Part shown: piece after piece, positions 45,930 to 56,603 of the stretch
Numbering within the stretch: the first letter of the stretch is position 1
Layout: each line of letters starts with the position of its first letter
Source of the DNA: a marine gamma proteobacterium HTCC2143
Lineage (GTDB): Bacteria; Pseudomonadota; Gammaproteobacteria; Pseudomonadales; Dasaniaceae
DNA length: 64,000 nt
Assembly: GCA_000169075.1 (NCBI GenBank)
Contig: AAVT01000001.1
Location: 434,001 to 498,000, forward strand
Direction: 5' to 3'
The notes under the pieces: model-generated
The model's input: the letters and a program-made list of their open reading frames with translations, nothing else
The model's database searches: none
What the model was told of the DNA's origin: nothing
Translations under genes and position numbers: made by a program

Positions 45930-45953
45930 AAGGGTCTAATGACAGCCCTTTTT
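45930..45953 (+). terminator. Weak hairpin after fis
   Basis: AAGGG (45930-45934) pairs with CCCTT (45946-45950) followed by TTTA. It is 18 nt after the fis stop. The stem is short, so it is only a possible terminator. Confidence 0.45.
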
Positions 45954-46013
45954 AGAAAATAAGCCGGTCAGTAATTTCACTGAAAACCGGACAACCACTA
46001 CCAGAAAAATATT

Positions 46014-47591
46014 ATGAGCAATGATCAAAACTTAGTCTCTGTTAAACGTGCCCTGATTAGCGTCTCCGACAAATCAGGCATCGTTGAATTCGCCCAATCC
46101 CTGCAATCTCAAGGTGTTGAAATACTTTCTACCGGCGGCACCTATAAATTGCTGCGCGCTAATAACATCGACGCTGTAGAGGTTTCTGAATATACCGGAT
46201 TCCCGGAGATGATGGATGGCCGGGTGAAAACTCTGCACCCCAAAATTCATGGTGGTATTCTCGCGCGACGTGGCCAGGACGATACAGTCATGGCCGAGCA
46301 TGGCATCAATGCGATCGATATGGTGGTGGTCAACTTGTATCCTTTCGAGCAAACAGTAGCAAACCCTGACTGCACATTGGCAGACGCCATAGAAAATATT
46401 GATATTGGCGGACCAACAATGGTTCGGGCTGCCGCCAAAAACAATGCTTTTGTTAATATTGTTGTCAACGCCTCAGACTACGCTTTAGTTATCGAAGAGA
46501 TGCAGACAAACAATGGCGCAACATCACAGGCGACTCGCTTTGACCTTGCTATTAAAGCTTATGAACATACTGCCGCTTATGACGGCGCTATCGCCAATTA
46601 CTTTGGCCACAAAGTTCCCGGCGGCAATGATAATTTTCCCCGTACTTTTAATAGCCAGTTCACTAAAGCTCAGGACATGCGCTATGGTGAAAACTCTCAC
46701 CAAAATTCTGCGTTCTATACCGAAAAAAATCCGGCTGCCGGTTCTATATCAACGTCTCAACAATTGCAGGGTAAAGAACTGTCATACAACAATATCGCCG
46801 ATACGGATGCCGCTCTTGAATGTGTCAAGCAATTTGCAGAACCCGCCTGCGTCATTGTGAAGCACGCTAATCCTTGTGGTGTAGCCATTGCCGATAATAT
46901 CGGTGACGCTTACAACAAGGCATTTGCAACAGACACTGAATCAGCATTTGGCGGCATTATCGCCTTCAATCGTGAGCTGGACGGGGCTACTGCTGCCGCT
47001 ATTTGTGAGCGCCAATTCGTCGAAGTTATCATTGCGCCATCGGTTTCACGTGAAGCAATTGACGTTGTGACTGCCAAGAAAAATGTTCGCTTGTTAGAAT
47101 GCGGCCCATGGGAAAAATCTGTTGCGGACTACGATTTAAAACGCGTAAATGGCGGTTTACTTATTCAGGATCGCGACCTCGGTGTTATCACCGAAGCCGA
47201 TTTGAAAATCGTTAGTAAGCGGCAGCCTACCGAAACAGAAATTCGCGATCTGTTATTTACTTGGAAAGTTGCAAAATTTGTTAAATCTAATGCCATTGTC
47301 TATGGCCACGATGGCCGCACTGTTGGTGTTGGGGCGGGTCAGATGAGTCGCATTAATTCAGCGCGAATTGCCGGTATTAAAGCAGAACATGCAGGGTTGA
47401 AAGTCGAAGGATCAGTGATGGCTTCGGACGCTTTCTTTCCATTCCGGGACGGAATCGATAATGCCGCTCAAGCCGGTATCCACTGCGTCATTCAGCCCGG
47501 CGGTTCTATCCGTGACGACGAAGTTATTGCTGCAGCCGATGAAGCCAATATGGCCATGGTGTTTACCAGCATGCGCCACTTCCGACACTAG
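46014..47591 (+). CDS. purH: Bifunctional AICAR formyltransferase/IMP cyclohydrolase
   Basis: A 525-residue purine enzyme doing the last two steps to IMP. N-terminal IMP cyclohydrolase half: [27 protein letters not shown] and [20 protein letters not shown]-terminal formyltransferase half: [18 protein letters not shown], and the conserved [14 protein letters not shown] and [12 protein letters not shown]. Length is normal. It precedes purD, as in Pseudomonas. Confidence 0.96.
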   Translation: MSNDQNLVSVKRALISVSDKSGIVEFAQSLQSQGVEILSTGGTYKLLRANNIDAVEVSEYTGFPEMMDGRVKTLHPKIHGGILARRGQDDTVMAEHGINAIDMVVVNLYPFEQTVANPDCTLADAIENIDIGGPTMVRAAAKNNAFVNIVVNASDYALVIEEMQTNNGATSQATRFDLAIKAYEHTAAYDGAIANYFGHKVPGGNDNFPRTFNSQFTKAQDMRYGENSHQNSAFYTEKNPAAGSISTSQQLQGKELSYNNIADTDAALECVKQFAEPACVIVKHANPCGVAIADNIGDAYNKAFATDTESAFGGIIAFNRELDGATAAAICERQFVEVIIAPSVSREAIDVVTAKKNVRLLECGPWEKSVADYDLKRVNGGLLIQDRDLGVITEADLKIVSKRQPTETEIRDLLFTWKVAKFVKSNAIVYGHDGRTVGVGAGQMSRINSARIAGIKAEHAGLKVEGSVMASDAFFPFRDGIDNAAQAGIHCVIQPGGSIRDDEVIAAADEANMAMVFTSMRHFRH

Positions 47592-47597
47592 AACTAT

Positions 47598-47626
47598 AAA
47601 AGGCATTTGAGTCAAATGCCTTTTAT
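47598..47626 (+). terminator. Hairpin between purH and purD
   Basis: AAAAGGCATTTGA (47598-47610) pairs with TCAAATGCCTTTT (47612-47624) around a single G, with TTTTAT at the 3' end. This strong hairpin lies only 6 nt after the purH stop, so purD may have its own promoter or be read through. Confidence 0.75.
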
Positions 47627-47646
47627 CGGTTTATAACAGGTTTTAT

Positions 47647-48939
47647 ATGAATATTCTTATTATTGGATCCGGTGGTCGAGAGCATGCTCTCGCTTGGAAA
47701 TCAGCGCAATCAGACCATGTTGACACGGTCTTTGTCGCCCCCGGCAATGCTGGCACCGCCACTGAGAGCAAATGCGCTAACGTCGCTATCGACACCATGG
47801 ACTTCCTTGCCCTAGCAACCTTCGCAAAAGATAATAACGTCGGTCTGACCATTGTAGGGCCCGAAGCCCCTCTCGTTGAAGGCGTGGTTGACTATTTCGC
47901 AGAGCAGGGATTACGCTGTTTTGGACCGAATAAAGGCGCCGCGCAACTTGAAGGCTCTAAGGCGTTCACCAAAGATTTTCTTGCCCGTCACAATATCCCC
48001 AGTGCTGCTTACGAAACATTCACCGAGATTGAACCCGCCCTGCTTTATATCAAGTCACGAGGGGCACCCATTGTGATAAAGGCCGATGGTCTTGCCGCAG
48101 GTAAAGGCGTCATCGTTGCGCTAACTGAAACAGAGGCCGCGGATGCCGTTCGGGATATGCTCGCAGGCAATGCCTTTGGCGAAGCCGGACACCGTGTTGT
48201 TATTGAAGATTTTCTTGAGGGAGAAGAGGCCAGTTTCATTGTCATGGTCGACGGCAAAAATATTCTGCCTATGGCAACTAGCCAAGACCACAAACGCGCC
48301 GGCGATGGTGACGAAGGACCTAACACGGGCGGTATGGGTGCTTATTCACCCGCGCCAGTAGTAACTCCAGCTATTTATCAGCGCATTATGGACGAAGTCA
48401 TTAAACCAACAGTTGCGGGCATGGCTGCAGAAGGAAACGACTACACTGGTTTTTTATATGCAGGTCTTATGATTAATCCTGCCGGAGAACCAAGAGTCAT
48501 TGAATACAACTGCCGCTTTGGCGACCCTGAAACTCAACCTATTATGATGCGTCTGCGAGGTGACTTGATTACAATGTGTAACAGCGCGCTAGACGGTACG
48601 CTCGATGATACGGTCGTAGAGTGGGATCCCCGACCATCTATCGGTGTTGTTTTGGCCGCCGGCGGTTATCCTGGCGACTATGCCAAGGGTAACCTCATTT
48701 CGGGTCTCGATAAGTGTGATACGAGTGAAGCTAAAGTCTTTCATGCCGGCACTAAACTTGAGAACGGCCAAGTCGTTACCAGTGGCGGTCGAGTGTTATG
48801 CGCAACAGCGCTCGGCAACTCGGTGACAGAGGCCCAGCAAAAAGCCTATCAACAGGTTAATACCCTGAGTTGGGACAATATGTATTTTCGTAAGGACATC
48901 GGATACCGGGCAATCGCTCGCGAAAAATCGGAGTCCTAA
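47647..48939 (+). CDS. purD: Phosphoribosylamine-glycine ligase
   Basis: A 430-residue ATP-grasp enzyme forming GAR from phosphoribosylamine and glycine. Motifs: IIGSGGREHALAWK, GPEAPLVEG, PIVIKADGLAAGKGVIVA, GDEGPNTGGMGAYSPAP and EYNCRFGDPETQP. Length is normal. It follows purH after a hairpin. Confidence 0.96.
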   Translation: MNILIIGSGGREHALAWKSAQSDHVDTVFVAPGNAGTATESKCANVAIDTMDFLALATFAKDNNVGLTIVGPEAPLVEGVVDYFAEQGLRCFGPNKGAAQLEGSKAFTKDFLARHNIPSAAYETFTEIEPALLYIKSRGAPIVIKADGLAAGKGVIVALTETEAADAVRDMLAGNAFGEAGHRVVIEDFLEGEEASFIVMVDGKNILPMATSQDHKRAGDGDEGPNTGGMGAYSPAPVVTPAIYQRIMDEVIKPTVAGMAAEGNDYTGFLYAGLMINPAGEPRVIEYNCRFGDPETQPIMMRLRGDLITMCNSALDGTLDDTVVEWDPRPSIGVVLAAGGYPGDYAKGNLISGLDKCDTSEAKVFHAGTKLENGQVVTSGGRVLCATALGNSVTEAQQKAYQQVNTLSWDNMYFRKDIGYRAIAREKSES

Positions 48940-48979
48940 TTTTAATCTATCGACTAGCAACATTCATTGAGAGTTAGCC

Positions 48980-49621
48980 ATGCAGCGCCGCTTGTCTTTT
49001 ATCGATAAAATGATTGCAAACGCTGATCAAGCGTTACGAACATTGGTACCGTCTGCAGCTAATGCCACTCAATCCAGCCCCGCTGAAAATCAACACAGCG
49101 GAGAACTAGACGAGCAGCAACGCCTTCATATTGCGGGCCTTATGCGTATCAATCACACAGGGGAGGTTTGCGCCCAAGCCCTCTATCAAGGGCAGGCACT
49201 GACAGCAAAACTTCCACATATTCGTCAGGAAATGGAGCTGGCAGCGGAGGAAGAAATCGACCATTTAGTCTGGTGTGAACAGCGTATCAACGAGCTAGGC
49301 GGTCGCGCCAGTCTACTCAACCCGCTGTTCTACGCGGCGTCCTTTGCGATTGGTGCAACAGCGGGCTTTGTTGGTGACAAATGGAGTCTCGGGTTTGTTG
49401 CGGCAACAGAAGATCAAGTCTGTAAACATCTACAAGAGCATCTTGAACAGCTCCCGGAAGACGACGATAAAACGAGAGCTATACTGGAACGCATGCTTAA
49501 AGATGAGGAGATGCATGGTATTAGGGCGCTGGAAGCGGGAGGCCAGCAGTTTTCACCGGCGACCAAAAAAGTCATGACTGTAGCGTCAAAATTAATGACT
49601 AAGACGGCCTATCGGGTGTAG
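48980..49621 (+). CDS. coq7: Ubiquinone biosynthesis hydroxylase (COQ7 type)
   Basis: A 213-residue di-iron monooxygenase making the C6 hydroxyl of ubiquinone. Iron ligands: Glu in [16 protein letters not shown], the [11 protein letters not shown] cluster (Glu/His), and EEMHG near the C-terminus. It replaces UbiF of E. coli, as in Pseudomonas. It lies 40 nt after purD, co-directional, and convergent with epmA. Confidence 0.94.
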   Translation: MQRRLSFIDKMIANADQALRTLVPSAANATQSSPAENQHSGELDEQQRLHIAGLMRINHTGEVCAQALYQGQALTAKLPHIRQEMELAAEEEIDHLVWCEQRINELGGRASLLNPLFYAASFAIGATAGFVGDKWSLGFVAATEDQVCKHLQEHLEQLPEDDDKTRAILERMLKDEEMHGIRALEAGGQQFSPATKKVMTVASKLMTKTAYRV

Positions 49622-49645
49622 TTCCAGTGCAATGCTACAAGCGTT

Positions 49646-50614
49646 TCATGCCCGATCAGAAGGAAATGCCATTACATCAGCTATGTTCTTTATTTGCAGT
49701 GCTAACATGACTAGCCGATCGACACCTAAAGCGACGCCAGCACAACTGGGTAGGCCTTCATTCATTGCCGCCAGCAAATAGATGTCGACCTCTATTTGTT
49801 CGACGCCTAAAGCCAAACGCATACTCTGCTCACCTTGAAAGCGTTTTTCCTGTTCACCAGCATCTGTTAACTCAAAATAGCCGTTGGCGAGTTCAATACC
49901 GTGGACATAGAGTTCAAACCGCTGCGCAACCAAGATACCCTCATCGTTAATGACCGTTTTTGCCAAGGCAGACTGACTAGCGGGATAGTCATAAATGAAA
50001 ACCGGAACATCGATACCCAACTGTGGCTCAATAATTTCTGTTAACAATATATTCAGCCAATCATCTTTTTGGGCGCTTTGCATTTGTACATCAATAGTGT
50101 TGCGTGCAAGGGCAGACAACTCGTCACAACTGATAGTGTGGGGATTAATATTCAAAAACTGCTGAAACATCTCGCCATAAGACATCCGTAAAAATGGACG
50201 ATCACAAGACAGTAGCCCACCAACCAAACTTTCAATCTCCGTCATCAGCTGGAAATGATTGAAACCCGGGCGATACCACTCCAACAGGGTGAATTCAGGA
50301 TTATGACGGCTGCCTTGCTCACCTTTTCGAAAGGCTTTGGTGATTTCGAATATCGGTCCGGAACCGGCCGCCAACAGTCGCTTCATCGCGTATTCTGGCG
50401 ATGTCTGCAGATAAAACGCTCCCGACTTCCCCAGCGGATTATCACCCTTCAAGATTTCCATATAGGGGTCAGTCACTGAATGGCGGGCTAACAACGGTGT
50501 CTCTACTTCCAGCACCGCATGTTGGGAAAAAAACGATCGTATACACGCGATGACATTTGCACGTTCGCGCAATACAGTTATTGAAGCGGTTGGTTGCCAG
50601 TCGGAGTTTGTCAT
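49646..50614 (-). CDS. epmA: EF-P-(R)-beta-lysine ligase EpmA
   Basis: A 322-residue class II lysyl-tRNA synthetase-like enzyme from the ATG at 50614 (the frame extends to 50740 but without family match). It activates (R)-beta-lysine and attaches it to Lys34 of EF-P. Motifs: IRSFFSQHAVLEVETPLLA, FYLQTSPEYAMKRLLAAG, EFTLLEWYRPG and ALGVDRLVML at the end. It lacks the tRNA anticodon-binding domain. Adjacent efp and epmB make the whole pathway except EpmC. Confidence 0.92.
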   Translation of the reverse strand: MTNSDWQPTASITVLRERANVIACIRSFFSQHAVLEVETPLLARHSVTDPYMEILKGDNPLGKSGAFYLQTSPEYAMKRLLAAGSGPIFEITKAFRKGEQGSRHNPEFTLLEWYRPGFNHFQLMTEIESLVGGLLSCDRPFLRMSYGEMFQQFLNINPHTISCDELSALARNTIDVQMQSAQKDDWLNILLTEIIEPQLGIDVPVFIYDYPASQSALAKTVINDEGILVAQRFELYVHGIELANGYFELTDAGEQEKRFQGEQSMRLALGVEQIEVDIYLLAAMNEGLPSCAGVALGVDRLVMLALQIKNIADVMAFPSDRA

Positions 50615-50657
50615 CAGGCGAGAAAGGCGGCCAGCAAGGAACCGGCCACAGCTATCA

Positions 50658-51227
50658 TTAACCTTTTGCGCGACTGACGTAATCGCCGGAACGGGTGTCG
50701 ATACGCAGTACTTCGCCAATATTGATGAACAACGGAACACGCACTACAGCACCCGTTTGCAAGGTAGCGGGTTTACTGCCACCTTGTGCTGTGTCACCTT
50801 TTAAGCCAGGATCTGTCTCAGTCACTTCCAATTCAACAAAATTGGGCACTGCGATTGACAACGGAGACCCATTATACAAAGTCACTTCACAGCGATCCTG
50901 TTCTTTTAGCCATTTGGCATCGTCACCCACGGCTGTTTTATCAGCCTGATGCTGCTCAAACGTCTCTGGCTCCATAAAGTACCAGAACTCACCGTCGTTA
51001 TAGAGATATTCCATCTCCATGTCCATCACGTCGGCTCCTTCCAATGTCTCACCAGATTTTAGTGAGCGCTCCCAGATACGCCCGGTTTTTAAATTACGAA
51101 ACTTTACCCGACTAAAAGCCTGACCTTTTCCTGGACGAACAAATTCATTCTCAACGATGGTGCAAGGATCACCTTCCACCATTAACTTGAGACCATTTTT
51201 AAATTCATTGGTAGAATAAGACGCCAT
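50658..51227 (-). CDS. efp: Elongation factor P
   Basis: A 189-residue factor that relieves ribosome stalling at polyproline. The modified lysine is Lys34 in [13 protein letters not shown]; domains I-III are of usual length. The ATG at 51227 (after GAGGAT) gives the canonical N-terminus [19 protein letters not shown]. It is 43 nt upstream of epmA on the same strand and 49 nt from the divergent epmB. Confidence 0.95.
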   Translation of the reverse strand: MASYSTNEFKNGLKLMVEGDPCTIVENEFVRPGKGQAFSRVKFRNLKTGRIWERSLKSGETLEGADVMDMEMEYLYNDGEFWYFMEPETFEQHQADKTAVGDDAKWLKEQDRCEVTLYNGSPLSIAVPNFVELEVTETDPGLKGDTAQGGSKPATLQTGAVVRVPLFINIGEVLRIDTRSGDYVSRAKG

Positions 51228-51276
51228 TGTTATCCTCACATTAATCAATTAATCCGCTGAACGCAGAAAGGCGCCA
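51228..51276. promoter_or_regulatory. Compact divergent promoter region, efp/epmB
   Basis: Only 49 bp separate the divergent starts of efp and epmB. Each gene must be transcribed from within this gap or from inside the other gene. I could not pick -35/-10 boxes with confidence. Confidence 0.5.
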
Positions 51277-52308
51277 ATGATACCTCAAACCGAAGCAATC
51301 CGTCAGGCCGATACTGCCGATTCTAGTGATGTTAGTTGGCAGCACGCCCTTGCTAACGTAATTCGCGACCCAGAAGAGCTCTTCAACCTGCTGGAGCTAG
51401 ACAAAAGTAAGCTTCCCGATGCGCTGCGTGGCTGCGATGATTTCCCTTTGCAAGTACCTCGAGCCTTTGTCGACAGGATGGTTAAGGGCGACTGGAGCGA
51501 CCCTCTGCTACAACAAATATTACCACTCGGACAAGAATTAGACCTCCATCCTGGGTTTTCCAATGATCCATTGTTAGAACTGTCAGATAATCCCATACCC
51601 GGTTTGATTCACAAGTACCACGGTCGAGTGTTACTCATCGTCAGTGGTGGCTGCGCGATTAACTGTCGTTATTGTTTTAGACGCCATTTTCCCTACCAAG
51701 AGAACAACCCAAGTCAGCGGGAATGGCAACAGGCGTTAGATTATATCCGTCAAGATAACAGCATTAAGGAAGTTATTTTGAGCGGCGGCGACCCTTTGGC
51801 CGCAAACGACAACATGTTGAGAGACCTGACCACTCGAATAGCGGACATCCCACACGTCGAAATACTCAGAGTGCATAGCCGCATGCCTGTTGTTATACCG
51901 CAACGCATCACTAGTCCCAGCATGAATTGGTTGACAAATACTCGCCTGACACCGGTCATGGTCATTCATAGTAATCACCCCAATGAAATAGATCACCATG
52001 TTATCGAGGCCTTACAAACACTCAAACGCGAGGGCGTTACATTACTTAATCAAACAGTGTTGCTGGCCGGAATTAATGATAACCCCGAAGCTCTGCTTGC
52101 ACTGAGTAAACGCCTGTTTGCTGCTGGCGTTTTGCCTTACTACCTGCATATGTTGGATAAAGTGAGCGGCGCCGCCCATTTTGAGGTAACTGAAAGACGT
52201 GCGAAAGAATTGATCACCATCTTACGAAATCAACTTCCCGGCTATCTCATTCCCAAACTTGTCAGGGAGCAATCCGGCGAACTCTCTAAGATGCCCATCA
52301 ATAATTGA
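51277..52308 (+). CDS. epmB: EF-P (R)-beta-lysine-forming lysine 2,3-aminomutase EpmB
   Basis: A 343-residue radical-SAM enzyme. The cluster-binding cysteines are CAINCRYCF (Cys126, Cys130, Cys133). The KamA pattern continues with REWQQALDYI, EVILSGGDPLA, RVHSRMPVV and LTPVMVIHSNHPNEI. It converts lysine to (R)-beta-lysine for EpmA. Divergent from efp. Confidence 0.93.
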   Translation: MIPQTEAIRQADTADSSDVSWQHALANVIRDPEELFNLLELDKSKLPDALRGCDDFPLQVPRAFVDRMVKGDWSDPLLQQILPLGQELDLHPGFSNDPLLELSDNPIPGLIHKYHGRVLLIVSGGCAINCRYCFRRHFPYQENNPSQREWQQALDYIRQDNSIKEVILSGGDPLAANDNMLRDLTTRIADIPHVEILRVHSRMPVVIPQRITSPSMNWLTNTRLTPVMVIHSNHPNEIDHHVIEALQTLKREGVTLLNQTVLLAGINDNPEALLALSKRLFAAGVLPYYLHMLDKVSGAAHFEVTERRAKELITILRNQLPGYLIPKLVREQSGELSKMPINN

Positions 52309-52520
52309 ACTGTGTATGGCGGTATCAATGCGCCCACTCTTTGCCACTTGATTCGCTATAACTGTTCTTACTCGACTAATTTCAATAATCTGTCTTATAA
52401 TCATGGTGGTCAACGTCTCAATTCTTTGGCGCTTTTGTTATAGCCGGCGAGATGGGTGTTTATCACCACTTGTTGAAGCTATTTTTTAATCAATACATGA
52501 TCATAAATAAGTATCATCCA

Positions 52521-54305
52521 ATGAAAGAACTAGAGACCATAAGATTGACAGTTCCCGACCAGGCGCTTGATCAAAGCAGTTTCTTCGATAGCGGGGGCGC
52601 TGCCGTCAATGCCTGGGTTGCGAAACTCCCAATGACCAACGTCGGCGAAACAACTCGTATGCTGTTTCAAGCGCTAACCGAGTTAAACACAGTCAAGCTG
52701 CTGCCCTCAGTTCGGATGGCGATGCTCGACCAATTGCGAGTGCCCATTTATTACACCAGTAATGCGCTGAGCAAGCACTTTTTAAAGCAGCCCATATTAT
52801 TGCCGCAAAAGTCACAAAAAGTAGCCGCTCTCACCTTTGAGATGCACCAGCTACTTGCGACCGGCTATCTTCTTGTCGCTACCCATTCAATTGCCTTGGC
52901 AAGCAGTGACAAACAGGAAGCCCATCCGCCGATAGCGTCGGCATTACATCGACTGATAACAGAACACAGCCGAAATATTCAACGACAACTTCAATTGTAC
53001 CAACCCCTCGCCATTCATAGCTGGAGAGACCTTCACCAATTTTACTGGCTCGCCAGGCAACAGAATGTCCTCCAGCAAATAGTCGTTGACGCCGAATTTG
53101 GAGACTGTACCGTTGAGGAAAGTTATATCCGTATATTGTTGCTTGGGTGCAGTAAACCCAATCAATTACGCCAAGACGATCTAGAACGGTTCTTCAAGCC
53201 AGCAGCCGCCTGGGCTGCTTACTGCACTCTTGAATTCGACGACCACGAGAGTTTGTTTCTGGTTAATTTACTGGACGACAAACCAGCCATTTATCGCAAA
53301 CTGCAGGGATCACATGTTGACCCTCAATCGATGGGACTGAACACCAAGAAACTCAGCGAGCATCTATCTCTAGTCAGAAAAAATTCCGACTTAGAAACCC
53401 TCAATATCACTATCGACAATTGTTTAATTTCCAACGATCTCCTCAGCCATTTAACGATGGCCTGGAGTCTGACGGCAGATCGTTCATCGATACGCACTGT
53501 CACCACTGGCGAACTTGAGATATGTGTTGGCTTAAGTGCCACTCACCATTTTTTATTAGGTGGAGCCAGCTTCGAGTCACTGGTTCACGAACCTGGGGAT
53601 ACATCCTTTTTGTTAGAGAACAACAATCCGTTTATGAATGCTAGACCCAATCCGTCCCGGGAAAAAGATGTCTGGGATAGTCCCTTTAAATCGAATTTGA
53701 GCAATAGCGACCCGGCGCTCCAATCTATTGATTACCAGGTTCGTAATAACAAGCAAACCGCCAACACAGCTGTCGATAAACACGACAGCTATTCCGTAAC
53801 CATCGTCAACTCAAGCGATGACGGTTATGGTTTAACGGCTCCCGATGACACTGGTGTTCCTCTAAAGGCGGGGGAGATCATAGGTATTAAAAAAGCAGCC
53901 TGGGATAATTGGTCCACTGCAGTGATCCGCTGGGTTAGCCATCGTCGTGATGATCAATCACAACTAGGAATTGAACTAATCAGCGATAATGCGTCCCCAT
54001 ATGGGGCTCAAATCATGGCAAAGAAAGACGATCGGAACGAATATTTACGCGTTATTTTATTGCCCGAGATAGCAACAATTAATCAGCAAAAAACTCTTTT
54101 AACGGCTAAGTTTCCGTTCAAAACTGGACAAAAACTAACATTAAACCAATACGGAAAGCGGCAACAAATTAAACTCGGGAAAAAATTGAACACAACAGGC
54201 TCATATAATCAATTTGAGATCCGAGAAGTCGCTATACTTTCCCACCCGACTGAAAAAAGCGGTCCAAAAGATGACGAGTTTGATTCGCTATGGAATAAAC
54301 TTTAA
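52521..54305 (+). CDS. Hypothetical protein beside fimX, PilZ-like C-terminus possible
   Basis: A 594-residue protein from the ATG at 52521 (an in-frame ATG at 52452 has no better ribosome-binding site). The first about 400 residues are mostly helical and soluble; I do not recognise the family from these. The C-terminal part (YSVTIVNSSDDGYGLTAPDD, AGEIIGIKKAAWDNWSTAVI) is beta-rich, with a WSTAVIRWVS-type strand like a PilZ-fold barrel; no canonical RxxxR motif is seen, so c-di-GMP binding is uncertain. In Pseudomonas a comparable conserved hypothetical lies just upstream of fimX, suggesting a linked role in pilus or c-di-GMP signalling. Confidence 0.6.
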   Translation: MKELETIRLTVPDQALDQSSFFDSGGAAVNAWVAKLPMTNVGETTRMLFQALTELNTVKLLPSVRMAMLDQLRVPIYYTSNALSKHFLKQPILLPQKSQKVAALTFEMHQLLATGYLLVATHSIALASSDKQEAHPPIASALHRLITEHSRNIQRQLQLYQPLAIHSWRDLHQFYWLARQQNVLQQIVVDAEFGDCTVEESYIRILLLGCSKPNQLRQDDLERFFKPAAAWAAYCTLEFDDHESLFLVNLLDDKPAIYRKLQGSHVDPQSMGLNTKKLSEHLSLVRKNSDLETLNITIDNCLISNDLLSHLTMAWSLTADRSSIRTVTTGELEICVGLSATHHFLLGGASFESLVHEPGDTSFLLENNNPFMNARPNPSREKDVWDSPFKSNLSNSDPALQSIDYQVRNNKQTANTAVDKHDSYSVTIVNSSDDGYGLTAPDDTGVPLKAGEIIGIKKAAWDNWSTAVIRWVSHRRDDQSQLGIELISDNASPYGAQIMAKKDDRNEYLRVILLPEIATINQQKTLLTAKFPFKTGQKLTLNQYGKRQQIKLGKKLNTTGSYNQFEIREVAILSHPTEKSGPKDDEFDSLWNKL

Positions 54306-54503
54306 TCATCAGTTAATTTTATGGCAGCGATAATTTACTGCCAAATAAGTCAATCGAGAAGATAGCTCATCAACGTCGCGATCTTTTAGTGATTGAAATT
54401 ATCGTTAGCTTTTAAACCCGTGAAAGCGTTGACGAAAGTGTTTCTTTTAGGCGCAGCTATCAAGCTGCTCTATCATTATCTCAGTGAGGCTTAATCGGTA
54501 TTT

Positions 54504-56597
54504 ATGGCAAAAAAAAGTACCATCAAGTTATTGTTAATCAATGAATCTGAAAACGAGAGCGAACGCTTAATCAGTTTGTTCCGCGATGCCGGAAGAGTTG
54601 CTCGTGCCACACGAGCACAGTCCGCTGAAGAACTGTTTCATATGCTCGAACAAGAAAGCTGGGATTTATTAATTGCTAACGATAAACACCCCGAGATCGT
54701 TGTTGACCAGTGCCTCGAATTGTTAAGAAAAAATCATACCGTCATTCCATCCATCGTTATCCGCGATGGCGATGCCAATGCGGCCCTCGATGCCGGTGCC
54801 TGTGATGTTATTACCAGTGATGACGATAAGCGTCTGATCTATGCCGCGCTGCGTGAATTGCGCAGTTTCGATGATCGTCGCCAACTCGTGTCCACAAAAG
54901 AAAAACTGAGCAATGCGATAAAACGGTGTGACCTGTTAATGGCAGAGTCACCAGAAGCCCTTGCTTATGCTGCAGATGGCATGCTGATTAGTTCCAATGA
55001 TCTGTTCTGCACCCATTTCGGTTACGCCAATCCCGATGAGCTCGACTGCACTCCCGTCATTGATCTGATAGCTCCCTCCGACACTAGCCAGTTTAAACAA
55101 GTGTTAAAGACCCTGGAAAATAGCACTGAAAGCGCTGTGGATTTCGAATTTATTGGGCAAAAACAAAATGGAAAAACTTTTACCGCAATAATGCATCTGA
55201 GCGATTCAGTGTTTGATGACGAACCTTGCATCCAACTAACTATCAGCGACAGCAAAAAGCAAAAAACCAGTGCAACATCGGGTACTGGGCCTTTGTTGGG
55301 CTCAGGGTCTAAGCCGTCAATTGCATCATTAGCAAGCCATCATGAAGAGCTTTCAACAAAGCTAACACAGTTTATTGCTCAAGCAGATGACGGCTTACCC
55401 TGCTCGGCCCTCGCCTTTATCAGTATTGATGGAATAGGCGATATTAGACACCGCGTCGGCATCACTCAGGCGGGCTATATTCTGGCAAGTGCGACCGAAT
55501 TTATTCGTGAGAAGCTCCTCCCTGTCAATGCCTACTTAACTCAATATTGTGACGGCGGTTTGATAGCCTTGCTAGAGGGGGCCGGGGTCGACAGCATACT
55601 AAAACTAATGGAACAACTTTGCGCTGACCTAGAGAAGCATATTATTGAAGTAGATGGCCAGTCTATTCAGTGTACCGCAAGTATTGGAATGGTTGTTATT
55701 AGTGGTAAACAATCCGTCAACTCAACTAAATTGATTGATGGCGCTTTTTCAGCCTGCGAAATCATTAGGCAGGACGGCGGTAGTGGCGTCATGCAATTTA
55801 TTATCAAAAAAGAAAAACAATCACTGGGCAATGCCGCTAGTGATCAAGAACTGGATCAGTTTCTTGAAGAAGCCTTGAGCGATAAGCAATTCTCCCTGTC
55901 ATATCAACCAATCGTCAGTTTGCGTGGCACTAGCGGCGAGCATTACGAAGTCAGAACAACGATGATCGACGACGACGGAGGTACTTTGGACACCAGCCAG
56001 TTTTCAGACAACCTCCGATTTTCTACCATCAATACTCGACTAGACCGCTGGGTAATTTTAGCAGCTACCGAAAAATTGGCGTTTCAAATAGAGCAAGAGC
56101 AAGATGTTCGCTTGTTTATTAATCTCTCGGCAAGCTCACTACAGGACGAGAGCCTGATGCCTTGGTTAGACGTGGTGATAAAAGATGGTGGCGTACCACC
56201 CGCTGCACTCATATTTCAATTTTCGGCCTCGGACATATCCGACTATTTAAAACCAGCTATTAACTTTTTAACATTTGCTCGCAAATTGGGCTGTAAAATA
56301 TCGATAGCGGAATTTGGTCAGGCCACTGACCCATTCAAAGTTCTGAAGCATATACAGACAGACTACGCAAAAATTTCCGAGAGCTTTACTGAGCAACTAC
56401 AACCCGGTGGGGATGCCCAGATATTGAAAGCCATGGTTAGTAGCATTGGCGAAAATAATATTCAAGCTGTTATCGGTAACGTTAAAAATGCAGCGGCTCT
56501 GGCTAAACTTTGGCAACTTGGCGTCGATTATATTCAGGGAGGTTATCTAGCGGACCCATCGAACGCAATGGATTATGAATTTACTGACATAGCCTAA
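54504..56597 (+). CDS. FimX-like REC-PAS-GGDEF-EAL protein, degenerate catalytic domains
   Basis: A 697-residue cytoplasmic signalling protein. Order: receiver-like domain (IKLLLINESENESERLI, lacking a clear phosphoryl-acceptor Asp at the family position), PAS (SPEALAYAADGMLISSNDLF), degenerate GGDEF (CDGGLIALLEG in place of GGDEF, so no diguanylate cyclase), and degenerate EAL (YQPIVSLRG then YEVRTTM, without E-A/V-L-LR). The architecture and its serB neighbour match P. aeruginosa FimX, which binds c-di-GMP through its inactive EAL domain to position type IV pili. Here it should be a c-di-GMP sensor, not an enzyme. It converges with serB 6 nt away. Confidence 0.82.
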   Translation: MAKKSTIKLLLINESENESERLISLFRDAGRVARATRAQSAEELFHMLEQESWDLLIANDKHPEIVVDQCLELLRKNHTVIPSIVIRDGDANAALDAGACDVITSDDDKRLIYAALRELRSFDDRRQLVSTKEKLSNAIKRCDLLMAESPEALAYAADGMLISSNDLFCTHFGYANPDELDCTPVIDLIAPSDTSQFKQVLKTLENSTESAVDFEFIGQKQNGKTFTAIMHLSDSVFDDEPCIQLTISDSKKQKTSATSGTGPLLGSGSKPSIASLASHHEELSTKLTQFIAQADDGLPCSALAFISIDGIGDIRHRVGITQAGYILASATEFIREKLLPVNAYLTQYCDGGLIALLEGAGVDSILKLMEQLCADLEKHIIEVDGQSIQCTASIGMVVISGKQSVNSTKLIDGAFSACEIIRQDGGSGVMQFIIKKEKQSLGNAASDQELDQFLEEALSDKQFSLSYQPIVSLRGTSGEHYEVRTTMIDDDGGTLDTSQFSDNLRFSTINTRLDRWVILAATEKLAFQIEQEQDVRLFINLSASSLQDESLMPWLDVVIKDGGVPPAALIFQFSASDISDYLKPAINFLTFARKLGCKISIAEFGQATDPFKVLKHIQTDYAKISESFTEQLQPGGDAQILKAMVSSIGENNIQAVIGNVKNAAALAKLWQLGVDYIQGGYLADPSNAMDYEFTDIA

Positions 56598-56603
56598 TGA
56601 CGG

